DNA of 64,000 nt from Shewanella sediminis HAW-EB3 (GCF_000018025.1 NC_009831.1:4278001-4342000); one strand, 5' to 3'. Positions 17,811 to 28,271 are shown, counted from the stretch's first letter. Notes: generated from the letters alone by a model not told the origin. Translations and numbers: made by a program.

Positions 17811-19007
17811 ATGTCAGACACTCCCGTTAGCCAATCTAATTTCTACACTCTCTCGCCTGGCGATCTCACACGACTCGCACTGCAGATAAAACAGTGGGGC
17901 CAGGAGCTGGGCTTTGCCCAAATAGGAATATGCGACACCGACCTAACAGCGCAAGAGCCTCAACTGCAGCAGTGGTTAGACAATGGCTATCATGGTGAGA
18001 TGGGCTATATGGAAAGTCATGGCATGATGCGGGCTCGCCCCCATGAACTGCATCCGGGGACAACACGGGTGATCTCTGCGCGCATGGATTATCTGCCACC
18101 AAAAGCTGGATTTGCCACCAACCTGAGCGATCCAAACTTAGCCTATATTTCACGTTATGCCGGCGGCCGTGATTATCACAAGATGATCCGCAACAGGCTT
18201 AAAAAACTGGGACAGATGATAGAAGCTGAGTTGCTCAACCTGGGAGCCAGCAAGCCCGGTTTCAGACCATTTGTCGACTCGGCCCCCATCTTAGAGCGGC
18301 CATTGGCCGCTAAAGCGGGTCTGGGCTGGACCGGAAAGCACAGCTTGTTACTCAATCAAGATGCCGGTAGCTGGTTCTTCTTAGGCGAGCTCTTCATCGA
18401 CTTGGCACTGCCTGTTGATATTCCTGTGGTAGAGGGATGCAATACCTGTGTTGCCTGCATCAAATCATGCCCGACTAATGCCATAGTCGAGCCCTATATT
18501 GTCGATGGCAGACGCTGTATCTCCTACCTGACAATTGAACTACAGGGTGCGATTCCTGAAGAATTTCGGCCTCTTATCGGTAATCGAATCTACGGCTGTG
18601 ATGACTGCCAGCTCGTGTGTCCGGTAAACAATAAGGCACCACTGACTAATGAGCATGACTTTCATACCCGAGATCCACTGAAACAACCCCAGCTGCTCAC
18701 CCTGTTCGGCTGGAGCGAAGCCGAGTTTCTCAAGATCACAGAAGGCAGCCCGATACGCCGTATAGGTCATAAGCGTTGGCTGAGAAACATAGCGGTAGCC
18801 CTGGGAAATGCACCAGCCTCAAATGATATCGTCACAGCCCTCGAACAGAGAAAAACCTCTGAAGAAGTTGACGAGGTGGTCATCGAACATATCGACTGGG
18901 CACTCACTCAACAGCAAGAAAAGCAGTTACAAGAGCAAGCCTCACCCAACAGAAAAACCCAGCGAGTGATCCGCAGCGTGGAAAAAGGCCTGCCAAGGGA
19001 TGCTTAA
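17811..19007 (+). CDS. queG: epoxyqueuosine reductase
   Basis: A 398-residue cobalamin and iron-sulfur enzyme for the last step of queuosine synthesis in tRNA, reducing epoxyqueuosine to queuosine. The N-terminal part matches the QueG family (I-K-Q-W-G-x-E-L-G-F-x-Q-I-G-I-x-D-T-D-L). A ferredoxin-type cluster follows (C210-x-x-C-x-x-C-x-x-x-C-P), with a second set G-C-D-D-C-Q-x-x-C-P at about 260-270. I keep the ATG at 17811 because no later start precedes the conserved N-terminus. No good Shine-Dalgarno sequence is visible there, and a MITE-like element ends four bases upstream. Confidence 0.92.
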   Translation: MSDTPVSQSNFYTLSPGDLTRLALQIKQWGQELGFAQIGICDTDLTAQEPQLQQWLDNGYHGEMGYMESHGMMRARPHELHPGTTRVISARMDYLPPKAGFATNLSDPNLAYISRYAGGRDYHKMIRNRLKKLGQMIEAELLNLGASKPGFRPFVDSAPILERPLAAKAGLGWTGKHSLLLNQDAGSWFFLGELFIDLALPVDIPVVEGCNTCVACIKSCPTNAIVEPYIVDGRRCISYLTIELQGAIPEEFRPLIGNRIYGCDDCQLVCPVNNKAPLTNEHDFHTRDPLKQPQLLTLFGWSEAEFLKITEGSPIRRIGHKRWLRNIAVALGNAPASNDIVTALEQRKTSEEVDEVVIEHIDWALTQQQEKQLQEQASPNRKTQRVIRSVEKGLPRDA

Positions 19008-19066
19008 ATAAAGGTCCGAGTTACCAGGAGCTAGGCTCTAGGGCCTGGCAACTAAAACCTCGTTTT

Positions 19067-19279
19067 TTAATCTTCAGGCTCTAATGTAAAACCTATCTTC
19101 AGCGTCACCTGCCAGTGGGCAATTAACCCAGCTTCGAGATGCCCGCGGGTCTCGACCACTTCGAACCACCTAAGGTGCTGCAATGTCTGACCCGCAGTCT
19201 TAACGGCATTCTTTATCGCCTCATCGGAACTGATTGGCGAGGTTCCAACTATCTCAATGATTTTATAGGTATGGCTCAT
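19067..19279 (-). CDS. dodecin family flavin-binding protein
   Basis: A 70-residue protein with the dodecin layout: [10 protein letters not shown] at the start, a single helix D-E-A-I-K-N-A-V, the W-F-E-V-V-E-T-R-G strand and a last strand W-Q-V-T-L-K-I-G-F. Dodecins form hollow 12-mers that store flavin or flavin-like ligands. The W in the W-F-E-V strand is the usual flavin-stacking residue. Monocistronic, convergent with queG. Confidence 0.9.
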   Translation of the reverse strand: MSHTYKIIEIVGTSPISSDEAIKNAVKTAGQTLQHLRWFEVVETRGHLEAGLIAHWQVTLKIGFTLEPED

Positions 19280-19429
19280 ATTGAATCCCGGGATTAGAGT
19301 GTATATTCAGTAAATTAAGTATAGAAGGGATATCTCAACCTGCTCAGCATAAGAAAAAATTTTGTCACCGATTTCGGACTATTTTCTAAAGCTGTCTCCA
19401 CCAGTGGAGGGTGTACATGGCTCAACGGC

Positions 19430-19452
19430 TTCGCGGCTCAAGCCGCTCCTAC
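19430..19452 (-). repeat. REP-like palindrome
   Basis: Minus-strand copy of the GTAGGAGCGGC...GCCGC word seen at 9046, with one changed base in the loop (TTGAGCC instead of TTTAGCC). Confidence 0.75.
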
Positions 19453-19530
19453 ATAGTTCTTCGTCGCCCACGAAGCAGCCTCTCAAATGATAGACAAGCT
19501 ATAGCAAAAAATTTATTCCCCCTCATTAAT

Positions 19531-19563
19531 AAAAAAGCATCTCCATGCTAAGAGATGCTTTTC
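19531..19563 (-). terminator. terminator of the 19594 gene
   Basis: AAAGCATCTC (19534-19543) pairs with GAGATGCTTT (19552-19561). The A-run on the plus strand gives a U-run for the leftward transcript. Confidence 0.85.
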
Positions 19564-19593
19564 ACTTTTATATCGTCAGAAAAAACAGGAAGA

Positions 19594-21150
19594 TTAGGAC
19601 TTTCTGTTACCCAGCCATTTCCAACCATCAGATGTCTTACGGACCTTGCTACCCTCTTTAAATGGTACCGATATAGTCCCCAAGTTCACCATGCCTTCAA
19701 TAAAGTACTCATCTGCAACATTCGGGTCTTTCTCGAACTTAACTAAAGAGACTTTATAGTCTTTAACTTTAGCCATCTGACTATATAGAATCGCTAAAAA
19801 TGCTGATTTATCATAGCCATTTTCAACAAAATCGTCTGCGTAAAAGGTGGCTATATTAGCCTTGCTTTGACTCAGCAAAACTCGCTTAAACTTATCAAAG
19901 AAAACAGTCACCTCTTCAGGAGGCATAACAACCGGCGGCTTGTAGGCTGACACTTTTTCAGCACCGGATATCCTATCTCCAGCAAGGAATTTAATCACGT
20001 CCTGATGAAATTGCTCAGGAATATCGGTATGGATAAAGTGCCCGACATTAGGGTAAATAACCACAGTGGGCTCGTTGCCTTTACTCGATAACTTGTCATA
20101 CACAGGCTTAATCACATCCCAACGTAAGCTCTGCTGACCACTAAAAATGGTCGTTGGGATAAAGGGTTCTTTCTCTCCATAAGTGATAAGCATTGGCGCC
20201 GTTATCTGATCAATCCTCTTCACCAGGCTCAGTGGATCTTCTACGCGTACTTCGACTCCCATGGAATAGATATCTCTGATATAGGTCTGTGCATAGACAT
20301 TATACTCCTTACTTGAGTTATCGATCATATACTGACGGGCGTGAGTCACGTAATCCGTCATGGGGGTTTTATTGATGAAGTAGCCGGAAGGAGAGTCCAT
20401 GATAACCCCAGTCTTAGGGTTCTTGGCCTTAAAGTAGTTAAACAGTACGATATCTTCTGCCGTCTTCGCTTTCTCTTTCTTCAGTGTGCTGCCCCAGATC
20501 CCTTCCCAACTCTCATAAGAATCTTTCTGCTCATCGCCAAAAAATGGCAAACCAGCGACACTCGTTGGGAACTCTTCCATGCCTCCCGATGCTTCAAGCA
20601 CTATTTTATTCACTTGTTGAGGATATTCTAACGCATACCCCATCACCCACTGGCCTCCCATGGAGTGGCCAAGGAAACTGGCTTTATCTATGTTCAATTT
20701 ATTCGCCAGCAGATCATGAATGGCGCTTCTGGTATCGTCGAGCGAACGTGTCACCGGGTTATCCAGGTTTCCAGGGATCGACTTACCATAATTGGGGAGG
20801 TCGGGCACTATGACTCGGTAGCCCTGAGTCAGTAACGCTTTCATTAAGTCGCCAAAATATCCGCCATACACGCCTTTACCATGAATAAGTACGACGGTCT
20901 CAGGTGTGCTCTTGTCGCCGGCATACTCGTCCATATACGCCACCTGCCATTCGACTCCCTTTGCATCTTTTACCTGCGCATACTGCACAGGAAAGGGATA
21001 GGCGACACAGTCTTGCCAATAGCTTCCCTGGCATTGTTCTGTCACGGTTAACGCTTGCATATTATTCACTGGATACTGAGTCGTTGCACACCCTGCAACA
21101 ATACCGATAAGTGATAATGAGAGTAAGTGAAACTTGATACTTCTATTCAT
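19594..21150 (-). CDS. lipoprotein alpha/beta hydrolase with C-terminal NTF2-like domain
   Basis: A 518-residue lipoprotein: signal peptide with lipobox I-V-A-G-C (lipid Cys about 21), an alpha/beta-hydrolase domain with H-G-K-G-V near 92 and nucleophile S in G-H-S-M-G-G near 163, a late D and H (G-H-F-I-H-T), then about 100 extra residues resembling an NTF2/SnoaL-type cone fold (F-F-D-K-F-K-R ... F-Y-A-D-D-F-V-E-N-G-Y). It is predicted to hydrolyse an ester or lactone at the membrane surface. Substrate unknown. It lies 17 bases downstream of a second hydrolase gene and the two are probably cotranscribed. Confidence 0.8.
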   Translation of the reverse strand: MNRSIKFHLLSLSLIGIVAGCATTQYPVNNMQALTVTEQCQGSYWQDCVAYPFPVQYAQVKDAKGVEWQVAYMDEYAGDKSTPETVVLIHGKGVYGGYFGDLMKALLTQGYRVIVPDLPNYGKSIPGNLDNPVTRSLDDTRSAIHDLLANKLNIDKASFLGHSMGGQWVMGYALEYPQQVNKIVLEASGGMEEFPTSVAGLPFFGDEQKDSYESWEGIWGSTLKKEKAKTAEDIVLFNYFKAKNPKTGVIMDSPSGYFINKTPMTDYVTHARQYMIDNSSKEYNVYAQTYIRDIYSMGVEVRVEDPLSLVKRIDQITAPMLITYGEKEPFIPTTIFSGQQSLRWDVIKPVYDKLSSKGNEPTVVIYPNVGHFIHTDIPEQFHQDVIKFLAGDRISGAEKVSAYKPPVVMPPEEVTVFFDKFKRVLLSQSKANIATFYADDFVENGYDKSAFLAILYSQMAKVKDYKVSLVKFEKDPNVADEYFIEGMVNLGTISVPFKEGSKVRKTSDGWKWLGNRKS

Positions 21151-21167
21151 TTTATAGGTCCTAGTTA

Positions 21168-22052
21168 TTATTTTATAAAAGTCAGAACTTGATGACTGAT
21201 ATCTTGAATTTGATCGATAAACAAAGAATGACCGCTGTTCGGATAGGTTTTTAACGAAACCAGCTCACCGCACTCTTTCAGTTCCCGATGAGTATTTAGC
21301 GCTGTGCCTACGGGAATAACCAAGTCATCATCACCGTGTAAGATCAAGGTAGGCGTTTTAAATTTATGTATCTGGCTGTTTCCATGAATAACTCCGTTAG
21401 AGTCATCACTTAAGTTAAAGACTGATAAGGAAAAATAGATATCGGCTAAGTTCACTTGAGTCAGCACATCATCGATAAGCAATTCATAGGTTTCTGCAGC
21501 CGGCTTCTTATGGTTGTAGACCACCATATCCCACAGACCACGAACGAAAGCCTTATCGTTATTTTCAAAAGCTGAAAAAACCGGAGCAAACATAGGATCA
21601 TCCAGTATGGCTTGCTTGCTCTTAAGGTAGTCCCCTTGTCCTCCATTAGACTTAATCGGGTAACCGGTAATCCCTATGCTACTCATCAGTACAAGCTGGC
21701 TGACTTTTTCTCTATGATCGATACAGTGCTGCATCGCAACACCACCACCGGTTGACCAACCAGCTATGGCATAGTGTTCAACATTGAGTTGATTCAAAAG
21801 ATCTGCAACATCATCTGAGAGTTCATTCAAGCTGGAAATGGGCTGCTTATAACTCGACAATCCAAATCCACGCATATCAGGAGCAATGACTCTTACCCCT
21901 GAAGAGATGGATTTAATGAACTCTTCAAGATGAAAAGATGAAGTCATATTGCCATGCAGTAAGACCAAAACAGGTCCCTTTCCGGACTCCCGATAATATA
22001 TCTGCTCGCCATTGGCTAAGATCACTTTTTCAGTTTTTATCTGTTGGCACAT
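21168..22052 (-). CDS. alpha/beta hydrolase, cytosolic
   Basis: About 294 residues. I place the start at 22052 because AGGAG sits eight bases upstream; the longer frame from 22091 lacks a site. The fold shows H-G-N-M-T oxyanion residues, the nucleophile elbow G-W-S-T-G-G-G, a D in H-G-D-D-D-L and H in S-G-H-S-L, the full triad of the family. No signal peptide. It heads the two-gene operon with the lipoprotein hydrolase at 19594, so both may act on one ester substrate, one outside and one inside the cell. Confidence 0.82.
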   Translation of the reverse strand: MCQQIKTEKVILANGEQIYYRESGKGPVLVLLHGNMTSSFHLEEFIKSISSGVRVIAPDMRGFGLSSYKQPISSLNELSDDVADLLNQLNVEHYAIAGWSTGGGVAMQHCIDHREKVSQLVLMSSIGITGYPIKSNGGQGDYLKSKQAILDDPMFAPVFSAFENNDKAFVRGLWDMVVYNHKKPAAETYELLIDDVLTQVNLADIYFSLSVFNLSDDSNGVIHGNSQIHKFKTPTLILHGDDDLVIPVGTALNTHRELKECGELVSLKTYPNSGHSLFIDQIQDISHQVLTFIK

Positions 22053-22228
22053 GGCTCTACTCCTAATATGATTCACTGAAATACAACCCAATGATAACGC
22101 TATTCGAAGCGCCTGGTTACCCTATTAACATCCCGTTAATGCAAAAAACAATCCCGGAAATGTTACGCAAAAGAAGCCTGTAAATGGTTAATATAATCGT
22201 AACTTTATTGATGACGAGGATGTTAGAA

Positions 22229-23335
22229 ATGATTAAAGGTTTAAAAATGCATTTATGGATATTACCTGTACTATTAATATCTTCTTCGGCTCATTCGGTA
22301 GAGTGCAATAATCATAATGGATTTATCTGTTCTGATTCTAATTATCAATTTTCAGATAACTTCATAAACCAAGACAAATATCCTGATGGTGGATTTGGAG
22401 GGGGAAGCTGCCAGGCAAACAAAACACCGGTTATCTTTCTTCATGGTAATGGAGACAATGCCATCGGCTGGGCACTCCCACCGAGTGTCAGCCCAGAAAG
22501 CTATCCACAAGCTCCCTTTTCTGTCTATGAGTCCTTCAAACAGGCTGGCTACAATGACTGTGAGTTATTCGGGTTAACTTACCTCTCTACTAAACAACGA
22601 CAATCCCCACAGCTTAATTACCATGATGCGAGCACACAGGAAACTATTCATCAATTTATCGATAATGTATTGGCATATACCGGCCAGACAAAGGTTAACA
22701 TTGTCGCTCACTCTCTCGGCGTCTCAATGGCGCTCTCCAGCTTATACAAACATCAGGCCTGGGATAAAATCGACCGATTTATTAATATCGCCGGTGCCAT
22801 TCGTGGACTGCAGTCATGTTTATATACCGGATACGCTAATGCATTAGCACCAACCTGTGGCAGTCAGAACCTTTATGACGCTAACACCTTTGGGCTATAT
22901 CCCGATAATGGCAGCTTCTCACCACTGTGGGGACAAAATGCCTGGACTGGCAATTATTACTCTCGCAGTATGCGCAACCTACCTTCGAAGCACCCGGAAA
23001 ATCGATTCTACAGTTTGACGGCTGGCTTACATGATCAGATCCACTGCACGACAACCTCCGGCCGAAGTACATGTTCAAAAGGAGCGCTATTCACACCAGA
23101 AACAAATGTCATTTCCCAACTACAGCTGGGAGCGGGCACAACTGCAAGTGCACTCGACTTCAACTTCAGTGATTTGAGCCCCTATAACCTATCCGGTGGA
23201 GATCTGGATGGTGTCGGACACTTCAACAGCAAAATTAATAGTGGTGCCATCTTAGTGAAGATGCTGACAAGCGACTGTAAGGGTACAGCTTGTGCGGTCG
23301 ACTACGTAAGTGGCCCGGTAATCGATGCGTTTTAA
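22229..23335 (+). CDS. secreted lipase-like hydrolase
   Basis: About 368 residues. The preferred start is 22229 (GAGGA eight bases upstream), giving M-I-K-G-L-K and a hydrophobic signal peptide ending near A-H-S. The catalytic part has V-I-F-L-H-G-N-G-D and the A-H-S-L-G elbow typical of small lipases of the Bacillus LipA / EstA type, and several cysteines suggest disulfides. A late D-G-V-G-H gives the histidine. Likely an extracellular triacylglycerol or ester hydrolase. It precedes an outer-membrane barrel gene by about 70 bases, which may take up the products. Confidence 0.75.
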   Translation: MIKGLKMHLWILPVLLISSSAHSVECNNHNGFICSDSNYQFSDNFINQDKYPDGGFGGGSCQANKTPVIFLHGNGDNAIGWALPPSVSPESYPQAPFSVYESFKQAGYNDCELFGLTYLSTKQRQSPQLNYHDASTQETIHQFIDNVLAYTGQTKVNIVAHSLGVSMALSSLYKHQAWDKIDRFINIAGAIRGLQSCLYTGYANALAPTCGSQNLYDANTFGLYPDNGSFSPLWGQNAWTGNYYSRSMRNLPSKHPENRFYSLTAGLHDQIHCTTTSGRSTCSKGALFTPETNVISQLQLGAGTTASALDFNFSDLSPYNLSGGDLDGVGHFNSKINSGAILVKMLTSDCKGTACAVDYVSGPVIDAF

Positions 23336-23403
23336 TTACACCTGAATTAAATACCAAAATAGAAATACCAAGAATATAAATAAAACAAAATAGAGGGAAA
23401 TAG

Positions 23404-24738
23404 ATGATGAACAACAATAAATCCGGAACCAAGCTGACAGCCTTAGCCTTTGCTTGTTCTCTGGGAATGATGTCTCCAGCTTTACATGCAGTAACGGTTG
23501 AATTTGATAATGTCGGAACTGTAGAGTTTAAGGCTGATGCTTTTGTAAAAGGCTACAATGTCGATAACGGCGAAGGAAACTTCAATACTGGTGACGACGT
23601 TAAGGGCGCTCAATCTCAAGCCAGATTAACACTGAATTTGACGAATGAGAATGGATGGTCCATCAACACCCGCATGTTAGGTTTCTATGACTGGGCTGGA
23701 GATCGTCGTCACAGCGGTGGTTCGGGTAGCGACTACACAAGCGATAAGAATATCGACTCTCTGTCCTTAGATTTGGCTTACCTTCAATACAAAGGAGATG
23801 ATGGTTGGTTATTCCGTGTGGGTCGCCAGGAAGCCAGTTGGGCTTATGGTTTTAACATCCAAGATGACCGCCGGGATCGTATCCTTGCAATGAAAACTAT
23901 CATGACAGATGGTGGCTACCTTGGGTTAATCGGACTATACGATCTCAGATTTTCTGAAGATTTTTCACAGAACAGTGTCGCTCCGTTATCGACGGGCGAT
24001 CTGAACATGTACACCATTGCCGCCATAGGTAACCAAAGTGGTCTCGACTGGGGCGTACTTTGGGCCTATTTCGATGGTGAATCGGCTCCGGATTTTCCTA
24101 ATGAATTTCCTAATCCATACTTTATCGACAATTTCCATAACATCTCTCCTTACCTGGGAAAGACGATAGGCGATTTTTCATTCAAAACAGCGGCTAACTT
24201 CAACCTGTCTGACGCAAATGCAGAACAGGCGAACTACTTCTGGGGAAACAATAGCTGGGCAGCATTCGTAGAAGCGGGCTATCAGATAACACCAGAATTC
24301 CAAATACAAGCTCAAGTTGCCGGCATCGGTGATGGAGGCCAGGTGGGACGTGGATGGGATAGTTACTCTATGCTTATCAACAACTCTCCTCGCAACGAAA
24401 TCAACCCTACCCGCACAGAGTTCTTCGGTGGTTTAGGTGACTTCAACGGAAATACCGGTAAAGATGGCATTATCTATGGTGTGCGTGCTAACTGGACTCC
24501 AATGGATGAGTTAACGGTGACCTTAGCCGCAGGTCGTATGGAACTAGATCTCTATAACGCCGATCTAAGCACCGTATTGCCCGATTTCTATAGAGATAAT
24601 ACATATGGTAACTTCTTTGATATCAAGGCCCTCTACGAGTTCAGTAAAGGCACTTCGGTTGAGCTACGCGCAGGGCACGCCGATGAAGATATCGATGATA
24701 CTGCGGTCATGACCACACTCAGAGTCAGCTTCGGTTAG
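23404..24738 (+). CDS. outer-membrane beta-barrel protein, porin-like
   Basis: A 444-residue protein with a signal peptide cut near L-H-A (about 30), alternating hydrophobic and aromatic strands throughout, many G-W, Y and F pairs, and a C-terminal L-R-V-S-F-G strand. This fits an outer-membrane channel; I cannot assign a subfamily. The N-terminal V-E-F-D-N-V-G-T-V-E-F-K-A-D-A strand and the R-V-G-R-Q-E-A motif resemble substrate-specific porins or alginate-export-like barrels. It lies downstream of the lipase and upstream of a terminator. Confidence 0.72.
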   Translation: MMNNNKSGTKLTALAFACSLGMMSPALHAVTVEFDNVGTVEFKADAFVKGYNVDNGEGNFNTGDDVKGAQSQARLTLNLTNENGWSINTRMLGFYDWAGDRRHSGGSGSDYTSDKNIDSLSLDLAYLQYKGDDGWLFRVGRQEASWAYGFNIQDDRRDRILAMKTIMTDGGYLGLIGLYDLRFSEDFSQNSVAPLSTGDLNMYTIAAIGNQSGLDWGVLWAYFDGESAPDFPNEFPNPYFIDNFHNISPYLGKTIGDFSFKTAANFNLSDANAEQANYFWGNNSWAAFVEAGYQITPEFQIQAQVAGIGDGGQVGRGWDSYSMLINNSPRNEINPTRTEFFGGLGDFNGNTGKDGIIYGVRANWTPMDELTVTLAAGRMELDLYNADLSTVLPDFYRDNTYGNFFDIKALYEFSKGTSVELRAGHADEDIDDTAVMTTLRVSFG

Positions 24739-24755
24739 TAGCAAACGGTAAAAAC

Positions 24756-24789
24756 AGCTGCTTTGGTCCAGGCTAAAGCGGCTTTTTAT
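24756..24789 (+). terminator. terminator after the barrel gene
   Basis: AGCTGCTTT (24756-24764) pairs with AAAGCGGCT (24775-24783, one G-T pair), then a T-run. Confidence 0.8.
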
Positions 24790-25121
24790 ATCTTCAGCTA
24801 CAACTTGTCCCCATCATAAAGCTAGTAAGGGCAAAATCATGGCCTGCCTCCTAACATTAACCTAACGGTGTCACTTTTTTGTTGGCCGCCATTATTTGTT
24901 AATTTCAGATGCATAAACTCAGAAAATCTATTATATATTGCATCACGGGCGATACTTTTCAAAACACAAATATATTACCTGCATAGATTTTATCTGCATG
25001 GAATAAAGTTATATCTAGCGCCCTATTAAAACAAACCTGAGAAATTATCAATAACACCGGGTGTAGTGCCCCTAGCTATAGTCCTTAAATATAACTTCCA
25101 CTCTATAGGATGTAGTAAAAC
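24790..25121. other. intergenic upstream of a chemoreceptor
   Basis: AT-rich leader. No operator or second gene recognised. Presumed promoter of the chemoreceptor gene. Confidence 0.35.
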
Positions 25122-26789
25122 ATGTTTAACTCCAGTTTACGTAATAAATTATTACTTCTTGCTTTGAACCCATTTTTAATTTCAATTTCACTTCTTATTT
25201 CTGTTTCCTATGTCTTCGAACAGGCCTCGCTCGAAGACGATGTTGTCACTTTTAGGACTCAGTTAATTGATGAAAGAAAAAATCATATTAAAGAAGCAAC
25301 CGAAATTGCTGCCGGGATAGTGGCTTATCAATTATCCCTAAAACCTCTAGGTGATGTTAACCAGGCATTACGCAATATTCGTTTTGGCAATGCAGGTTAC
25401 TTCTACATCTATGACTCCAATGGTAAAAATATTGTCCACGGTTTAAAATCTGAGTATGAAGGGAAAAATAAAATAGGTTTGACAGACTCAAGAGGTACAA
25501 AAATTCTTGTAGGCTTGCTCGATGCAGCTAAAAACGGTGACGGTAATTACTCCTACTTTTATCAAAAGCCTGGCTCTAGCCAGGAAATCGAGAAAATTGG
25601 CTTTACTATGATGCTTCCTAATACCGACTGGATGATAGGAACAGGTGTTTATATTGATGATATAGATAATGTAGTAGCCAATTATAAAGCCACATCAACT
25701 AACCAGATGAAAGATAAATCTATTGGGATATTGATAATTGCATTTTTGCTAACCGGCACAACCTCATTATTTGTTATATTTACTGCACAACACATAGTCG
25801 TGCCGATTAAAAATATGGCAGCTAACTTAAACGACATAGCTAAGGGCGAGGGGGACTTGACCCGACGCTTGAATATTAAAGGTGAAGATGAAATCGCTCA
25901 GCTTGGGCGTTCATTTAACCTGTTTGTTGGCAAGTTGCAGCATATTATTGGTGATGTCGCCTCTGCTACAGGAAAAGTGAGACTGGCTGCTAAAAATATC
26001 AGCGAGCAGACTAAGGTTATGTCGGGTAAGTTGATAAACCATAACAGTGAAACAGACCAGGTAGTAACGGCGATGAGCGAGATGTCGGCTACAGCAAATG
26101 AAGTGGCCCAGAACACCTCCTTAGTGGCCGATGCAACCCATGCTGCTACCAGTGATGTCACCAAGGCACAAGGGTGTGTTGATAGCTCTTTAACCGAGGT
26201 CTCGTCCTTAATGATGCAAATTGACAACGCAGCAATCAACGTAAAATCTTTGAGTGAGCAATCACATAAGATCGACTCAGTCCTAACTGTTATTGGCAGT
26301 ATTGCCGAACAAACAAATCTTTTGGCTTTAAATGCGGCTATCGAAGCGGCGCGGGCCGGAGAACAGGGCCGCGGTTTTGCAGTGGTTGCCGATGAGGTGC
26401 GTAACTTAGCCAGTCGCACTCAGGCCAGTACTCTGGAGATCAACGAAATGCTATCTAAGCTACACACCTCAGTCTCCCAAGCGGTTAAGAGCATGGACGA
26501 TAGTCAGCAAAGCTGTATCCGCTCGGTGGATTCTTCACGGGCGATATCGGACAGTCTAGGGGCGGTGACTTCGGCAGTAACTTCGATCAACGACATGAGT
26601 ACTCAAATTGCCACTGCTGCTACAGAGCAAAGTTCGGTTACTGAAGAGATAAACCGTAACGTCTTTGCGATAAAAGATATAGTGAGCGATCTACTTCACT
26701 CCAGTGAAGATGCCGACAAAGTAAGCCAAACAGTATCTCTGGAAGGAGGTAATTTGAGCAAGTTGGTGGGACAATTTAAGATTTCATAA
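25122..26789 (+). CDS. methyl-accepting chemotaxis protein with single Cache domain
   Basis: A 555-residue receptor: TM1 (about 10-30), a periplasmic single-Cache domain (about 45-195, with [13 protein letters not shown] and [12 protein letters not shown]), TM2 (about 200-225), HAMP, and a cytoplasmic signalling hairpin with the conserved tip [16 protein letters not shown]. Single-Cache receptors often sense small carboxylates or related ligands; the ligand here is unknown. It should control flagellar motion through CheA/CheW encoded elsewhere. Confidence 0.95.
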   Translation: MFNSSLRNKLLLLALNPFLISISLLISVSYVFEQASLEDDVVTFRTQLIDERKNHIKEATEIAAGIVAYQLSLKPLGDVNQALRNIRFGNAGYFYIYDSNGKNIVHGLKSEYEGKNKIGLTDSRGTKILVGLLDAAKNGDGNYSYFYQKPGSSQEIEKIGFTMMLPNTDWMIGTGVYIDDIDNVVANYKATSTNQMKDKSIGILIIAFLLTGTTSLFVIFTAQHIVVPIKNMAANLNDIAKGEGDLTRRLNIKGEDEIAQLGRSFNLFVGKLQHIIGDVASATGKVRLAAKNISEQTKVMSGKLINHNSETDQVVTAMSEMSATANEVAQNTSLVADATHAATSDVTKAQGCVDSSLTEVSSLMMQIDNAAINVKSLSEQSHKIDSVLTVIGSIAEQTNLLALNAAIEAARAGEQGRGFAVVADEVRNLASRTQASTLEINEMLSKLHTSVSQAVKSMDDSQQSCIRSVDSSRAISDSLGAVTSAVTSINDMSTQIATAATEQSSVTEEINRNVFAIKDIVSDLLHSSEDADKVSQTVSLEGGNLSKLVGQFKIS

Positions 26790-26891
26790 ATTAATATAAA
26801 GCGAGGCAACGAGCTTAAACATTATTACTCCACGTTTAAGCTCATTAGCACTGCATCGAGTGTACAAAACTCTGAATGGAGCATTTTGTTA

Positions 26892-26915
26892 TACCGATTG
26901 GTATTACACTAAATA
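26892..26915. repeat. possible remnant of the MITE-like family
   Basis: The sequence ATACC-GATT-GGTAT followed by TACACTAAAT looks like two element ends placed head to head, and AACTACTCCCCTTTT a little further on recalls the internal block of the full copies. A solo or deleted remnant is plausible. Confidence 0.35.
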
Positions 26916-26984
26916 AAACTCGACATGCAAGAACAACTACTCCCCTTTTAGCACAAACTTATATTCAAGTTATTTTTTGAACCG

Positions 26985-27013
26985 AAAAAAGCCGTCCAGA
27001 TAAAATGGACGGC
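26985..27013 (-). terminator. terminator of the thiolase gene
   Basis: GCCGTCCA (26991-26998) pairs with TGGACGGC (27006-27013). The A-run before it becomes a U-run in the leftward transcript. Confidence 0.88.
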
Positions 27014-27051
27014 AAAGGGGGCACTCTTTTACAGGTTTATGATGAAAGGAA

Positions 27052-28263
27052 TTAATTTACACATCGTTTGATGATGACCGCAGTTCCCATTCCCCCACCT
27101 ATACACAAGGAGGCAAGTCCGTAACTGCACTGCTGCTTTTGCATCTCATAGAGCAGTGTTGTTAATACGCGTCCTCCGGAAGCACCTAGGGGGTGACCTA
27201 AGGCAATGGCGCCACCATTAAGGTTAGTTTTATTATCAAACCAGTCGAGCGAGACGCCATGCTCTTCACTAAGGCCATGCATCACACCTATCGCCTGAGC
27301 AGCAAAGGCCTCATTTAACTCGAGGAGTTCTACCTTATCTAAAGGCATATCAGCACGCTGTAGCGCCTGTCTGATCGCAGGTATAGGCCCAAGTCCCATA
27401 TACGCGGGATCGAGCCCCCCCTGACCGTAGCTCACTATCTCTGCCAATGGTTGCAATTGATACTCATCGACCGCCTCTTGTGATGCGATAACAAATGCCA
27501 CACCACCGTCATTAATCCCGGAAGCATTACCCGCGGTCACCGAACCATTTTTATCGAATGCGGGCCGCAGCTTAGCCAGACTTTCAATTGTGGCATCGGT
27601 ACGAGGGTACTCATCACGATTAAACATCACCGGCTTACGACGAAGCATCACCTCAACTGGCACGACTTCATTTTCGAAACGTCTGGCCTCAATAGCGGCA
27701 CAGGCCCTCTGCTGACTCCGAAGTGCAAACTGATCCTGAGTCTCACGACTAATCTCATACTTGTTAGCAATATTCTCGGCAGTCACTCCCATATGATACT
27801 GGTTGAAGACGTCTGTCAGTCCATCATGGATCATTGAATCAACTAGCTTTTGGTCACCCATCTTGGCACCGAAACGGTTATTGCTGCTCATGAGGTATGG
27901 AGCACTAGACATATTCTCCATGCCCGCAGCGACCACGATCTCTGCATCACCGGCTTTGATCTTACTGGCCGCTTCTATAACCGTCTTCATACCACTGCCA
28001 CAGATCATATTAAGAGAGTAGGCCGGAACCTCATCGGGTATGCCTGCAAAACGTGCGGCTTGTCGGCCAGGACCCATGCCCTGACCCGCACTCAACACAT
28101 TACCTACTACCACCTCATCGATACAGCGAGCAGAGATATCGGCTTGAGCAATCGCCCCTTTAATCGCGTGACCTCCAAGCTCAAAAGCTGGAACAGAAGC
28201 TAAAGTTCCACCGAAACTACCTAGTGCGGTGCGTTTAGCACCGACAATATATACCTTTCTCAT
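27052..28263 (-). CDS. acetyl-CoA C-acetyltransferase (thiolase)
   Basis: A 403-residue type-II thiolase of the AtoB/PhaA kind, condensing two acetyl-CoA to acetoacetyl-CoA or doing the reverse. Acyl-carrying C88 is in M-I-C-G-S-G, H357 in G-H-P-L-G-A-S-G, and proton-donor C387 in C-I-G-G-G-M-G, so the active site is complete. It follows the reductase gene by eight bases in the same operon, and no fatty-acid-oxidation alpha subunit is nearby. This favours a biosynthetic or short-chain role over long-chain beta-oxidation. Confidence 0.93.
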   Translation of the reverse strand: MRKVYIVGAKRTALGSFGGTLASVPAFELGGHAIKGAIAQADISARCIDEVVVGNVLSAGQGMGPGRQAARFAGIPDEVPAYSLNMICGSGMKTVIEAASKIKAGDAEIVVAAGMENMSSAPYLMSSNNRFGAKMGDQKLVDSMIHDGLTDVFNQYHMGVTAENIANKYEISRETQDQFALRSQQRACAAIEARRFENEVVPVEVMLRRKPVMFNRDEYPRTDATIESLAKLRPAFDKNGSVTAGNASGINDGGVAFVIASQEAVDEYQLQPLAEIVSYGQGGLDPAYMGLGPIPAIRQALQRADMPLDKVELLELNEAFAAQAIGVMHGLSEEHGVSLDWFDNKTNLNGGAIALGHPLGASGGRVLTTLLYEMQKQQCSYGLASLCIGGGMGTAVIIKRCVN

Positions 28264-28271
28264 ACTGTCTC

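Larger units (their letters stand above)
19280..19593. other. intergenic with REP-like repeat and terminator
   Basis: Holds the promoter of the dodecin gene, a REP-like palindrome at 19430-19452 and the terminator of the leftward hydrolase gene. No coding frame is convincing. Confidence 0.5.
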
